A DNA stretch of 35,885 nt from Roseicella frigidaeris (GTDB lineage: Bacteria > Pseudomonadota > Alphaproteobacteria > Acetobacterales > Acetobacteraceae): positions 14,334 to 50,218 of the forward strand of contig NZ_QLIX01000029.1 of assembly GCF_003258945.1 (NCBI RefSeq). Direction: 5' to 3'. Below are positions 1-6,879 of the stretch, piece after piece (the first letter of the stretch is position 1; each line of letters opens with the position of its first letter). The position numbers and the translations under genes are program-made. The notes below the pieces were generated by a model that saw only the letters and a list, made by a program, of their open reading frames with translations, searched no databases and was not told the DNA's origin.

Positions 1-132
1 CACCGGGCTGTGCATGCGCGCGACGATGAGCCGGTTGCAGGCTTCGAGTTCGGCGCCGACGAGCGCGGTCAGCGCCGTCAGCGCATCCTCGCCGCCGGAC
101 GCGGTCGTCATCATCGGCGACATATCCGCCAT
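1..132 (-). CDS. Polyprenyl (octaprenyl-type) diphosphate synthase, N-terminal fragment
   Basis: Only the first 44 codons are in the window; the gene runs off the left edge. The peptide begins MADMSPMMTT and contains ELEACNRLIVARMHSPV, which resembles the N-terminal helix of long-chain trans-isoprenyl diphosphate synthases (IspB/SdsA type), just before the conserved segment leading to the first Asp-rich motif. Such enzymes make the ubiquinone side chain from IPP and FPP. The ATG at 132 is chosen over the in-frame ATG at 123, and neither has a strong ribosome site. The gene is divergent from a DUF2007 protein and a tRNA1(Val)-type methyltransferase, an arrangement recurrent in alphaproteobacteria that supports the call. 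The catalytic motifs are outside the window. Confidence 0.75.
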   Translation of the reverse strand, partial: MADMSPMMTTASGGEDALTALTALVGAELEACNRLIVARMHSPV

Positions 133-240
133 CGCGCCCGCTTCCGCGTCCACTTCACTTGACCTGTCTCTCGGGGGCGGCACCATAACGACGCTCCCAG
201 GTGGCGGCAAGCGCAGGGAAAACAAGGGTTTCGCACGGAA

Positions 241-453
241 ATGCGTGTCGTCGCGGAGAGCACGGACCCCGTGCGCGTGAGTTTCCTGATGGCGCTGCTG
301 CGGGATGCCGGCATCGCCTGCGTCCTGCTGGATGCGCATATCAGCGCCATCGAGGGCGGGATCGGCGCCTTTCCGCGCCGGGTGGCGGTGGCGGCCGAGG
401 ATCTGGAGCGGGCCCGGCGGGTGCTGCGCGAGGCCGGCGAGGCCCCCGCGTGA
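241..453 (+). CDS. DUF2007 small protein (putative signal-transducing protein)
   Basis: This 70-residue protein starts MRVVAESTDPVRVSFLMALL and contains AGIACVLLDAHISAIEGG, then a C-terminal helix rich in E, R and A. The pattern is a short beta-alpha-beta fold in which an effector is 'found' between strands, typical of DUF2007 proteins (about 65-80 residues). The molecular role of the family is not established. Its stop codon overlaps the GTG start of the methyltransferase gene by 4 nt (GTGA), so the two are translationally coupled. The 108-bp gap to the divergent polyprenyl synthase gene must hold promoters for both directions. Confidence 0.8.
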   Translation: MRVVAESTDPVRVSFLMALLRDAGIACVLLDAHISAIEGGIGAFPRRVAVAAEDLERARRVLREAGEAPA

Positions 454-1208
454 GCGGGGCGGCGGGCGCGGCGGGCTTCACCGAGGACAGGCTGCTCGGC
501 GGCCGGGTGCGGCTGCGCCAGCCCCGCGACGGGCTGCGGGCCGGGCTGGATGCGGTGCTGCTGGCCGCCGGGGTGCCGGCCCGGCCGGGGGAGCGGGTGC
601 TGGAGGCGGGCTGCGGCAGCGGCGCCGGCTTCCTTTGCCTCGCCGCGCGGGTGCCCGGCCTCCGCATCCTCGCCCTGGAGCGGGACCCGGCGCTCGCCGC
701 CCTCGCCCGGGAGAACGCCGCCGCCAACGGGCTGGCGGCGCAGGTGGAGGTGATCGAGGGCGATGTGCGCGACCTCGCCCTGGCGGCCCGGCTGCCGGGC
801 TGCGCCCATGCCTTCGCCAACCCGCCCTACTGGCCCGGCGGCACCGCCCCGCCCACGGCGCTGCGCCGCGCCGCGACACATGAGGAGGCGGCGCTGGCCG
901 ATTGGGCGCGCTTCCTCGCCGCGCCGCTGGCCCGGCGCGGCAGCCTGAGCCTGATCCTGCCCGCGGCGCGGCTCGAGGCCGGCATGGCGGCCCTGGCGAC
1001 GGCCGGCTGCGGCGGGGCGCGGCTGCTGCCCTTCTGGCCGCGCGCCGGGATGCCGGCGAAGCGGGTGCTGCTGCAGGCGCGGCGCGGCAGCCGCGGCCCG
1101 GCACGACTCGAACCGGGGGTGGTGCTGCACACGGCCGGCGGCTTCACCGCCGCGGCGGAGTCGATCCTGCGCGCGGGCGAGGCGCTGCCCGGGCAGGGCG
1201 CGGGGTGA
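450..1208 (+). CDS. tRNA1(Val) (adenine-37-N6)-methyltransferase-like protein
   Basis: This 252-residue class I SAM-dependent methyltransferase has SAM motif I LEAGCGSGAG at residues 51-60, an acidic strand end (ALERDP, about 75-80) and the N6-adenine signature NPPY at 124-127. NPPY places it with N6-adenine or glutamine N5 methylases, and the length and fold fit the TrmN6/YfiC group. The GTG start at 450 is preferred because it overlaps the DUF2007 stop by 4 nt and because homology begins right after it (FTEDRLLGGRVRL). The frame is open further upstream to 201, but that part overlaps the DUF2007 gene in another frame. The tRNA substrate is inferred from family and synteny. Confidence 0.82.
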   Translation: MSGAAGAAGFTEDRLLGGRVRLRQPRDGLRAGLDAVLLAAGVPARPGERVLEAGCGSGAGFLCLAARVPGLRILALERDPALAALARENAAANGLAAQVEVIEGDVRDLALAARLPGCAHAFANPPYWPGGTAPPTALRRAATHEEAALADWARFLAAPLARRGSLSLILPAARLEAGMAALATAGCGGARLLPFWPRAGMPAKRVLLQARRGSRGPARLEPGVVLHTAGGFTAAAESILRAGEALPGQGAG

Positions 1209-1364
1209 GCGGGCCGCCGCGGCGCCGGGCCTCATGCCCGGCGCATGGCGATCCGACCCGCGGCCCGCAAGGCCGAGCGCCCGAACGGGCGCCGCGTCCC
1301 TTCTGGCGCGCCTGTCGGCGCGACGCCGCGCAGGCCCAGGCAAACCGGAGGGTTGCGCCCGGTC

Positions 1365-1646
1365 TCAGCTCTCCTGGGTTTCCGGATGGCGCAGGTACCA
1401 GAGCCGCTCATGCGCCGCGACCAGGCTCTCCATGTTGCGGCGGCGGTTGGTGTCCGGCGAGGCGGGGCGCCGGGTCAGCATCATCTCGAGGATGCGCAGC
1501 AGCTGTTCCGCCACCTCGTAGTCCGACTGGTCGCAGGCGTGATGGAAGGCGATCAGGATCTTGTCGGACAGGCGGCGGCTGTGCCGCGGCGCCGCGCCGC
1601 GCCCGCCATCGCGTGCGCCGTCCTGGTCCGAAGCCTCGTCCGCCAT
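1365..1646 (-). CDS. Small conserved protein of unknown function
   Basis: This 93-residue protein has a polar, Arg/Gly-rich N-terminus (about 1-25) and then a helical region containing SDKILIAFHHACDQSDYEVA, EQLLRILEMM and a C-terminal ERLWYLRHPETQES. The helical core looks like a repeat-like alpha-hairpin and resembles a short protein I recall as conserved in Rhodospirillales, but I know no function. No membrane segment, signal peptide or catalytic motif is visible. The sequence GATGAGGG a few bases before the ATG may serve as ribosome site. The gene stands alone between the methyltransferase gene (convergent) and the Sco gene. Coding status rests on its alpha-helical, non-random composition. 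Confidence 0.65.
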   Translation of the reverse strand: MADEASDQDGARDGGRGAAPRHSRRLSDKILIAFHHACDQSDYEVAEQLLRILEMMLTRRPASPDTNRRRNMESLVAAHERLWYLRHPETQES

Positions 1647-1734
1647 AATCCCTCATCTCCAAGCCTGGCATCGCAGGGCCAGGGTGTCCGGTTGGTGCCA
1701 CAGGCCGCCAATAAACCCATCAAGCCAGGGGCCT

Positions 1735-2424
1735 TCAACCCTGGGCTGGACGACCGGCGCCGATCTGGGCGGCGATGCCGGCCGCGATGTCCTCCGGGCG
1801 CGTCTCCGGCCGATACAGGGCGCGCACCTTGGCGTCCGGCCCGACGAGGTAGAGGAAGCTCGAATGGTCCATCAGGTAGTCGGTCATGTCGGGCCGCTGG
1901 ACCTTGGCATAGTACACGCGATAGCGCCGCGCGACCTCGGCGACCTGCTCGGGCGTGCCCGTCAGCCCCTGCAGCCGCGGGTGGAAGCGGGCGACATAAT
2001 CGGCGAGCGCGGCGGGCGTGTCACGCTGCGGATCGACCGAGATGAAGACCGGCGTCACCTTCGCCGCCGCCGGGCCCAGCGCGTCGATGACGGTGGCCAT
2101 GGTGCCGAGCTCGGTCGGGCAGACATCGGGACAGTAGGTATAGCCGAAATAGACCAGCATCCAGCCGCCGGCATAGTCGCGTTCCGTCACCGCGCGGCCG
2201 GCCTGGTCGGTGAGGCTGAAGGGACCGCCGAGCGAGAGCCCCTGCGCGAGCTGCACGCCGCCCGCCGAGGGCAGGCCGGTCTGCCCGCCGAAGAGCGTGG
2301 TGAAGGCGGCCGGCAGGGCCTCCGCCATGCTCTGCCCCGGCGCGCGCAGCACCCAGGCGATGGCCCAGACGCCGCCCAGCAGCAGGACGAGGACGAGGGC
2401 GGAGAGGCGGATGATCCTCAGCAT
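1735..2424 (-). CDS. Sco1/SenC family copper chaperone
   Basis: This 229-residue membrane-anchored thioredoxin-fold protein has an N-terminal membrane segment at about residues 5-25 (LSALVLVLLLGGVWAIAW). The Sco signature is present: GYTYCPDVCPTEL with Cys98 and Cys102 (CxxxC), and the third copper ligand His187 in DHSSFLYLVGP. The family binds Cu(I)/Cu(II) in the periplasm and helps assemble the CuA centre of cytochrome c oxidase. The length is normal for bacterial Sco proteins. No cytochrome oxidase genes are adjacent. The start codon is only 12 bp from a perfect hairpin repeat (2437-2485), so the promoter must overlap that repeat or lie upstream of it. Confidence 0.93.
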   Translation of the reverse strand: MLRIIRLSALVLVLLLGGVWAIAWVLRAPGQSMAEALPAAFTTLFGGQTGLPSAGGVQLAQGLSLGGPFSLTDQAGRAVTERDYAGGWMLVYFGYTYCPDVCPTELGTMATVIDALGPAAAKVTPVFISVDPQRDTPAALADYVARFHPRLQGLTGTPEQVAEVARRYRVYYAKVQRPDMTDYLMDHSSFLYLVGPDAKVRALYRPETRPEDIAAGIAAQIGAGRPAQG

Positions 2425-2436
2425 GCCGGCCTCTCT

Positions 2437-2485
2437 AGAGCAGATCCCGATCAGGTGGAATCACCTGATCGGGTGAAGATGCTCT
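2437..2485. repeat. Palindromic intergenic repeat, module A
   Basis: This is a near-perfect hairpin. The outer arms are AGAGCA (2437-2442) and TGCTCT (2480-2485). The inner 12-bp arms are CCCGATCAGGTG (2446-2457) and CACCTGATCGGG (2462-2473), around a 4-nt loop. The inner arms recur exactly at 11009-11036 and in degenerate form at 35374-35403, so this is a dispersed repeat and not a unique operator. It lies 75 bp beyond the nrdB stop and 12 bp before the Sco start, both on the minus strand. It resembles REP/RIME-like palindromes of alphaproteobacteria. It may act as a terminator or mRNA stabiliser for nrdB, but no U-tract follows. Confidence 0.85.
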
Positions 2486-2560
2486 GAAAACAAAAGGCTA
2501 GGACCTCCTTGAATCCGGCGGAACCACCCGGACGGGTGGCCCCGTCGCGGCGGGCGCGCC

Positions 2561-3601
2561 TCAGCGCGCCGACGCATCCTCCGCCGCCCAGTGCTCGCCG
2601 ATGCTCGGCGCCCAGACCTCCTCCCAGGAGCCCGCGGTGCTGGCCCGCGAGTATTCGGTCGCGCGGTTCTCGAAGAAATTGGTGTGCTCGATCGCGTTCA
2701 GCATCTCGTCGAGCCAGGGCAGCGGGTTCTTCTCGATGGCGTAGTGCGGGTCGAGGCCGAGTTGCTGCAGGCGGCGGTCGGCGATGAAGCGGATGTAGCG
2801 CTTGGTCTGCTCCGCATCGAGCCCCTCGACGCCGCCGAGCTCGAAGGCGAGGTCGATGAAGGCGTCCTCGTGCTCGACGATAGTGGTGCAGATCTCGACG
2901 ACCTCGCGCTTGAGCTGCTCGGTCCAGATCTCCGGATTCTCCTGCACGAAGGTGCGGAAGAGGCGGATGATGGAAAGGCAGTGCAGCGTCTCGTCCCGCA
3001 CCGACCAGGAGACGATCTGGCCCATCCCCTTCATCTTGTTGAAGCGGGGGAAGTTCATCAGGATGGCGAAGGAGGCGAAGAGCTGCAGCCCCTCGGTGAA
3101 GGCGCCGAAGGCGGCCAGCGTCTTGGCGATCTCGGTCTTGTTGGCGACCGAGAAGTTCTGCATGTAGTCGAACTTGTCCTTCATCTCCTTGTATTTGAGG
3201 AAGGCGGTGTACTCCACCTCCGGCATGCCCACCGTGTCGAGCAGGTGGGAATAGGCGGCGATGTGGATGGTCTCGATGTTGCTGAAGGCCGACAGCATCA
3301 TGAGCACTTCCGTCGGCTTGAACACCTGCGAGTAGTGCTTCATGTAGCAGTTGTTCACCTCGACATCCGCCTGGGTGAAGAAGCGGAAGATCTGCGTCAG
3401 CAGGTTCCGCTCGGCGGCGCTGAGGTTCCTCTGCCAGTCCTTCACGTCGTCGGCGAGCGGCACCTCCTCGGGCAGCCAGTGCACGCGCTGCTGCGTCAGC
3501 CAGGCGTCATAGGCCCAGGGGTAGCGGAAGGGCTTGTAGACGGGATTGGCGGTGAGCAGGTCGAAGCGGGGCTGGGGGCCGGTGGGAAGGCCGTCGGGCA
3601 T
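2561..3601 (-). CDS. nrdB: Ribonucleoside-diphosphate reductase class Ia, beta subunit
   Basis: This 346-residue radical-generating subunit carries the di-iron centre and tyrosyl radical used by NrdA to reduce ribonucleotides. All ligands are recognisable: Asp79 (FTQADVEVNN), Glu110 and His113 (SNIETIHIAAY), Glu170 (GAFTEGLQLF), and Glu204 and His207 (SVRDETLHCL). The radical tyrosine is Tyr117, in the ExxHxxxY spacing of class Ia and Ib proteins. The C-terminal segment beyond WAPSIGEHW is short. The gene is divergent from nrdA across 0.8 kb of control DNA with probable NrdR boxes, instead of being cotranscribed. There is no ATP-cone extension at the N-terminus. Confidence 0.97.
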   Translation of the reverse strand: MPDGLPTGPQPRFDLLTANPVYKPFRYPWAYDAWLTQQRVHWLPEEVPLADDVKDWQRNLSAAERNLLTQIFRFFTQADVEVNNCYMKHYSQVFKPTEVLMMLSAFSNIETIHIAAYSHLLDTVGMPEVEYTAFLKYKEMKDKFDYMQNFSVANKTEIAKTLAAFGAFTEGLQLFASFAILMNFPRFNKMKGMGQIVSWSVRDETLHCLSIIRLFRTFVQENPEIWTEQLKREVVEICTTIVEHEDAFIDLAFELGGVEGLDAEQTKRYIRFIADRRLQQLGLDPHYAIEKNPLPWLDEMLNAIEHTNFFENRATEYSRASTAGSWEEVWAPSIGEHWAAEDASAR

Positions 3602-3802
3602 GGGGGTTTCCGCTCGTCTCGTGCTGTCGGGTGGAGGACGGGGCGATCCGGGGATCGTCCCGCCACGGGGAGGCCGGGCGCGGGATCGCCCGGGCCGGTG
3701 GCCGGATGCGACTCATCGATGCGACTCACCGGCGGCTGGCGTCACTATGCGATCCGCCCGCCGGCGGGACAAGGACGCTCTGCCGGCGAGGCCTGCCCTG
3801 CC

Positions 3803-3850
3803 CCACAACATCTAGGGTCTGTGTCCGGTTCGTCACACCACAGCTTGTTG
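3803..3850 (-). promoter_or_regulatory. Probable NrdR box pair for nrdB (weaker)
   Basis: CCACAACATCTAGGGT (3803-3818) matches the NrdR consensus ACACwATATATwGTGT at about 12 of 16 positions. ACACCACAGCTTGTTG (3835-3850) matches more weakly, at about 9-10 positions. The two start points are exactly 32 bp apart, the spacing known for paired NrdR sites. The second box overlaps the first 14-bp direct repeat. The position, about 200 bp upstream of the nrdB ATG, suits repression of nrdB, and NrdR is the known repressor of reductase genes in most bacteria. I rate this pair as less certain than the nrdA pair. Confidence 0.5.
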
Positions 3851-3884
3851 TCCGAGGCTTGTTGTCCGGGGCTCGTTGTCCGGC
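3843..3884. repeat. Three tandem 14-bp direct repeats
   Basis: Three consecutive copies are visible: GCTTGTTGTCCGAG (3843-3856), GCTTGTTGTCCGGG (3857-3870) and GCTCGTTGTCCGGC (3871-3884). They share GCTyGTTGTCCG at every position except one. The array sits in the nrdB-nrdA control region beside, and partly inside, the left NrdR box pair. It could be a set of protein-binding iterons or a simple slippage product; its function is unknown. Confidence 0.85.
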
Positions 3885-4322
3885 GCGAGTCGGGCCGCCT
3901 CGGGCAGGCGCGCGGCGCCGTTCCGGACGGCCGCGGCACGGCGGATCGCGGGCAGGCGGAATCGCCTCGCCGCCTGCATCGGCCCCGCCGGCGACGGTGC
4001 GGGAGATGCCGCGGGCCCGACCGGAGTCCGGCCTAATATCGGCATGGCGCCATGTTGTGATCGATGTCCCCGGGACCGGCGACGCCGACGCGCCGTGACG
4101 GGAGGGCGGCGCGCGCCGGAGCCGGCGGGCCGCGCCGCCGCGCCGCCGACGACTCGCCATGCCGCCGGCCGCGCGGCCCGATCCGCACGGCGCGTCCCGC
4201 CGCACGACCCTGCCCTCGCCCGCCGTGGAAAGCCTTGACTGCGGCCTGGAAGTCGCGGCCTCATGCGCGAACGAACAGCGAACATCGGCCTGGGGCCTGG
4301 ATTTTCGCGGCATCGATCTGCT

Positions 4323-4384
4323 TGCAACCTGCCACTCGATATGGTGTTAGGATGCATCACCGGCTCCAATATCTTGTGTGAGGA
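4323..4384 (+). promoter_or_regulatory. nrdA promoter with paired NrdR boxes and ribosome site
   Basis: CCACTCGATATGGTGT (4332-4347) and CTCCAATATCTTGTGT (4364-4379) each fit the NrdR consensus well, with the TATA-like core and GTGT end conserved. They start exactly 32 bp apart, the canonical three-helical-turn spacing. A plausible -35 element, TTGCAA (4323-4328), precedes them, and a loose -10 (TGTTAG, 4345-4350) overlaps box 1. Bound NrdR, which responds to ATP/dATP, would therefore block RNA polymerase. The ribosome site GAGGA (4380-4384) lies 9 nt before the nrdA ATG, directly after box 2. Confidence 0.75.
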
Positions 4385-4393
4385 TCCCCCGAC

Positions 4394-6292
4394 ATGCATG
4401 CTCCCGTCCGCAAGGCCGAAGGAGACGTGACCGTGTTCGATGCGGTGCAGTTGGCGGGTCACCACCAGGTCCAGGTCGAGCGTTCGCGCGACGCGCTGCT
4501 GACGGATTTCGGCAAGGCGACCCTCGACGACCGCTACCTGCTGCCGGGCGAGAGCTATCAGGACCTGTTCGCGCGCGTCGCCAGCGCCTTCGGCGACGAC
4601 GCGGCGCATGCGCAGCGGATCTACGACTACATCTCGCGGCTCTGGTTCATGCCGGCGACGCCGGTGCTCTCCAACGGCGGCACCACGCGCGGCCTGCCGA
4701 TCTCCTGCTTCCTGAACGAGGCCTCCGACAGCCTCGACGGCATCGTCGGCCTGTGGAACGAGAATGTCTGGCTCGCCGCCAAGGGCGGCGGCATCGGCAG
4801 CTACTGGGGCAACCTGCGCGGCATCGGCGAGAAGGTCGGGCGCAACGGCAAGACCTCGGGCGTCGTCCCCTTCATCCGGGTGATGGACAGCCTGACCCTC
4901 GCCATCTCCCAGGGCTCGCTGCGGCGCGGTTCGGCCGCCTGCTACCTGCCGGTGAACCACCCGGAGATCGAGGAGTTCATCGAGATCCGCCGGCCGACCG
5001 GCGGCGACCCGAACCGCAAGGCGCTGAACCTGCATCACGGCATCCTGGTGCCGGATGCCTTCATGCGCGCGGTCGAGGCGGATGAGGAATGGCCGCTGGC
5101 CAGCCCGAAGGATGGCGCCATCGTGCGCAAGGTCTCGGCCCGCGCCCTCTGGATCCGCATCCTGACGGCGCGGATCGAGACCGGCGAGCCCTATCTGGTC
5201 TTCGCCGACCAGGTGAACCGGGCACGGCCGGAGCACCACAAGCTGGCCGGGCTGGAGGTGAAGACCTCCAACCTCTGCTCCGAGATCACCCTGCCGACCG
5301 GCATCGACCAGCATGGCCGGGACCGCACCGCGGTCTGCTGCCTCTCCTCGCTCAACCTCGAGACCTGGTTCGAGTGGAAGGACAACCCGCGCTTCATCCC
5401 GGACGTGATGCGCTTCCTCGACAACGTGCTGCAGGAGTTCATCGACACCGCGCCGGATTCCATGGCCAAGGCGAAGTACTCGGCGATGCGCGAGCGCAGC
5501 GTCGGCCTCGGCGTCATGGGCTTCCACAGCTTCCTGCAGGCGCTGAACGTGCCCTTCGAGAGCGTGGTGGCGAAGGTCTGGAACAAGCGGATGTTCAAGC
5601 ACATCCGCGAGCAGGCCGACCTCGCCAGCCGGCAGCTCGCCGAGGAGCGCGGGCCCTGCCCGGATGCCGCCGAATACGGCTTCATGGAGCGCTTCTCGAA
5701 CAAGATGGCGATCGCGCCGACCGCCAGCATCTCCATCATCTGCGGCGGCGCCTCGCCGGGCATCGAGCCGATCGCGGCCAATGTCTACAACCACAAGACG
5801 CTCTCGGGCAGCTACATCGTCCGCAACCCCTATCTGCGGAAGGTGCTGGCGAAGCATGGCCGCGACGACGAGGAGACCTGGACCAGCGTCACCGTCAACA
5901 AGGGCAGCGTGCAGCACCTCGATTTCCTGAGCGAGCAGGAGAAGGCGACCTTCAAGACCGCCTTCGAGCTCGACCAGCGCTGGGTGGTCGAGCATGCCGC
6001 CGACCGCACGCCCTTCGTCTGCCAGAGTCAGTCGGTGAACCTCTTCCTCCCGGCCAGCGTGCACAAGAAGGACCTGCACCAGATCCACTGGATGGCCTGG
6101 AAGCGTGGCGTGAAGTCGCTCTACTACTGCCGCAGCCTCTCCATCCAGCGCGCCGACACGATCAGCGAGAAGGTGGTGCCGAACCTGCTGAGCGTCGCCC
6201 TGCTGAACGACGTGGCGGCGGTGCAGGTGGGCACGGATACGACGACCGCGACGGCGAGCGCGAATTACGAGGAATGCCTGGCCTGCCAATGA
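4394..6292 (+). CDS. nrdA: Ribonucleoside-diphosphate reductase, alpha subunit (no ATP-cone)
   Basis: This 632-residue catalytic subunit reduces NDPs to dNDPs. Visible features are: Cys105 (LPISCFL) and Cys316 (AVCCLSSLNL), the redox-active pair; the active-site motif NLCSE with Asn293, thiyl-radical Cys295 and Glu297; the radical-transfer pair Tyr577-Tyr578 (KSLYYCRS); and the C-terminal redox shuttle Cys628/Cys631 in ECLACQ. The N-terminus goes almost directly into the catalytic domain (YLLPGESYQDLFARV by residue 62), so the roughly 90-residue ATP-cone that gives dATP inhibition in E. coli NrdA is missing, which also explains the shorter length. The start at 4394 has GAGGA at a proper distance. 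Specificity-site control should remain. Confidence 0.97.
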   Translation: MHAPVRKAEGDVTVFDAVQLAGHHQVQVERSRDALLTDFGKATLDDRYLLPGESYQDLFARVASAFGDDAAHAQRIYDYISRLWFMPATPVLSNGGTTRGLPISCFLNEASDSLDGIVGLWNENVWLAAKGGGIGSYWGNLRGIGEKVGRNGKTSGVVPFIRVMDSLTLAISQGSLRRGSAACYLPVNHPEIEEFIEIRRPTGGDPNRKALNLHHGILVPDAFMRAVEADEEWPLASPKDGAIVRKVSARALWIRILTARIETGEPYLVFADQVNRARPEHHKLAGLEVKTSNLCSEITLPTGIDQHGRDRTAVCCLSSLNLETWFEWKDNPRFIPDVMRFLDNVLQEFIDTAPDSMAKAKYSAMRERSVGLGVMGFHSFLQALNVPFESVVAKVWNKRMFKHIREQADLASRQLAEERGPCPDAAEYGFMERFSNKMAIAPTASISIICGGASPGIEPIAANVYNHKTLSGSYIVRNPYLRKVLAKHGRDDEETWTSVTVNKGSVQHLDFLSEQEKATFKTAFELDQRWVVEHAADRTPFVCQSQSVNLFLPASVHKKDLHQIHWMAWKRGVKSLYYCRSLSIQRADTISEKVVPNLLSVALLNDVAAVQVGTDTTTATASANYEECLACQ

Positions 6293-6347
6293 GGCGGCGG
6301 GGCTTCGCCGCGCCCGCCAGGCCGGCGGCGCGGCGCCTGACAAACCG

Positions 6348-6509
6348 TTGTTTGATCGCGTGAGTCACGCTTTTCGGTGAGTCCACCTCAAGCGATCACG
6401 CTCCAGACCACGATCCACTCACGCCGGTTCGCGGACCATGGTCTGGCTTGTTGTTTGATCGCGTGATTCACGCTTTTCGGTGAGTTCACCCCAAGCGATC
6501 ACGCTCTAG
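6348..6509. repeat. Composite palindromic repeat, modules C-B-C
   Basis: Two 59-bp direct copies of module C (6348-6406 and 6451-6509) begin TTGTTTGATCGCGTGA and end AAGCGATCACGCTC plus two or three bases; they differ at only a few positions. Each is internally palindromic (GATCGCGTGA against CGATCACGC). Between them, module B has perfect outer arms CCAGACCA (6403-6410) and TGGTCTGG (6439-6446). Modules B and C recur at 11048-11150. The array starts 55 bp after the nrdA stop, and its last bases encode the stop codon of the next gene on the minus strand. Confidence 0.85.
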
Positions 6510-6817
6510 CCGGGATTGTTGCGCGCCTTGGTCGGCTTGCGGCCGCAGCCGGCCGTGCCGGCGACGCAGCGCGGCTTCGCCGGCGCCTCGGTCTTGTCCA
6601 TCTGACGGGTCCAGCCCCGCACCTCGGCCCAGATATCGCCCGGCTCGGTCTGCAACGGTCCCATGCCAGGCCCCACCGGCCCGGCATTCGGCCGGGCGGC
6701 GGCGCCGGCACGCGGCGCGTCCTGGGCCCCGGCCAGGCCCGGCAGCAGCAGCAGCAGGGCAAGGGCCGCCACCCGGCCGCATCCGGGCCGGGCCGCAGGC
6801 GGGCGGGATGCGCGCAT
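6506..6817 (-). CDS. Small secreted protein of unknown function
   Basis: This 103-residue protein has a clear signal peptide: basic MRASRPPAARPGCGR, hydrophobic VAALALLLLLPGLAG, then a cleavage site after AGA or AQD. The mature part (about 70 residues) is Pro/Gly/Ala-rich, then has DIWAEVRGWTRQMDKTEAPA and two cysteines in PRCVAGTAGCGRKP that could form a disulfide. The start at 6817 is chosen because an AGGAGAG-type ribosome site precedes it and the signal peptide begins there; upstream in-frame codons look non-coding. The TAG stop lies in the last bases of the repeat copy ending at 6509. No family is recognised. Confidence 0.65.
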   Translation of the reverse strand: MRASRPPAARPGCGRVAALALLLLLPGLAGAQDAPRAGAAARPNAGPVGPGMGPLQTEPGDIWAEVRGWTRQMDKTEAPAKPRCVAGTAGCGRKPTKARNNPG

Positions 6818-6879
6818 GAGCTCTCTCCTCGAGGTCGGCGGGCGCTCTTTGTCAGGAATGCCCGGCCCCTGGCAAGGCG

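Larger units (their letters stand above)
3602..4393. other. nrdB-nrdA divergent control region, no gene seen
   Basis: This 792-bp stretch lies between the divergent nrdB and nrdA starts. Short open frames exist in several phases, but none has a recognisable product, a plausible ribosome site or a convincing composition, so I call no gene. It holds two probable NrdR box pairs (listed separately), three tandem 14-bp direct repeats at 3843-3884, and a short direct repeat GCGACTCA at about 3707-3728. The nrdB leader is long, roughly 200 bp from the left box pair to the ATG, so it could contain regulatory RNA, but I see no known riboswitch. Confidence 0.6.

Noticed and set aside
3833-6343. A very long open frame antisense to nrdA
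   Set aside because: Strong GC bias at third positions makes antisense frames open; the translated product is low-complexity (H, D, G, R, A rich) and the nrdA frame has all catalytic motifs.
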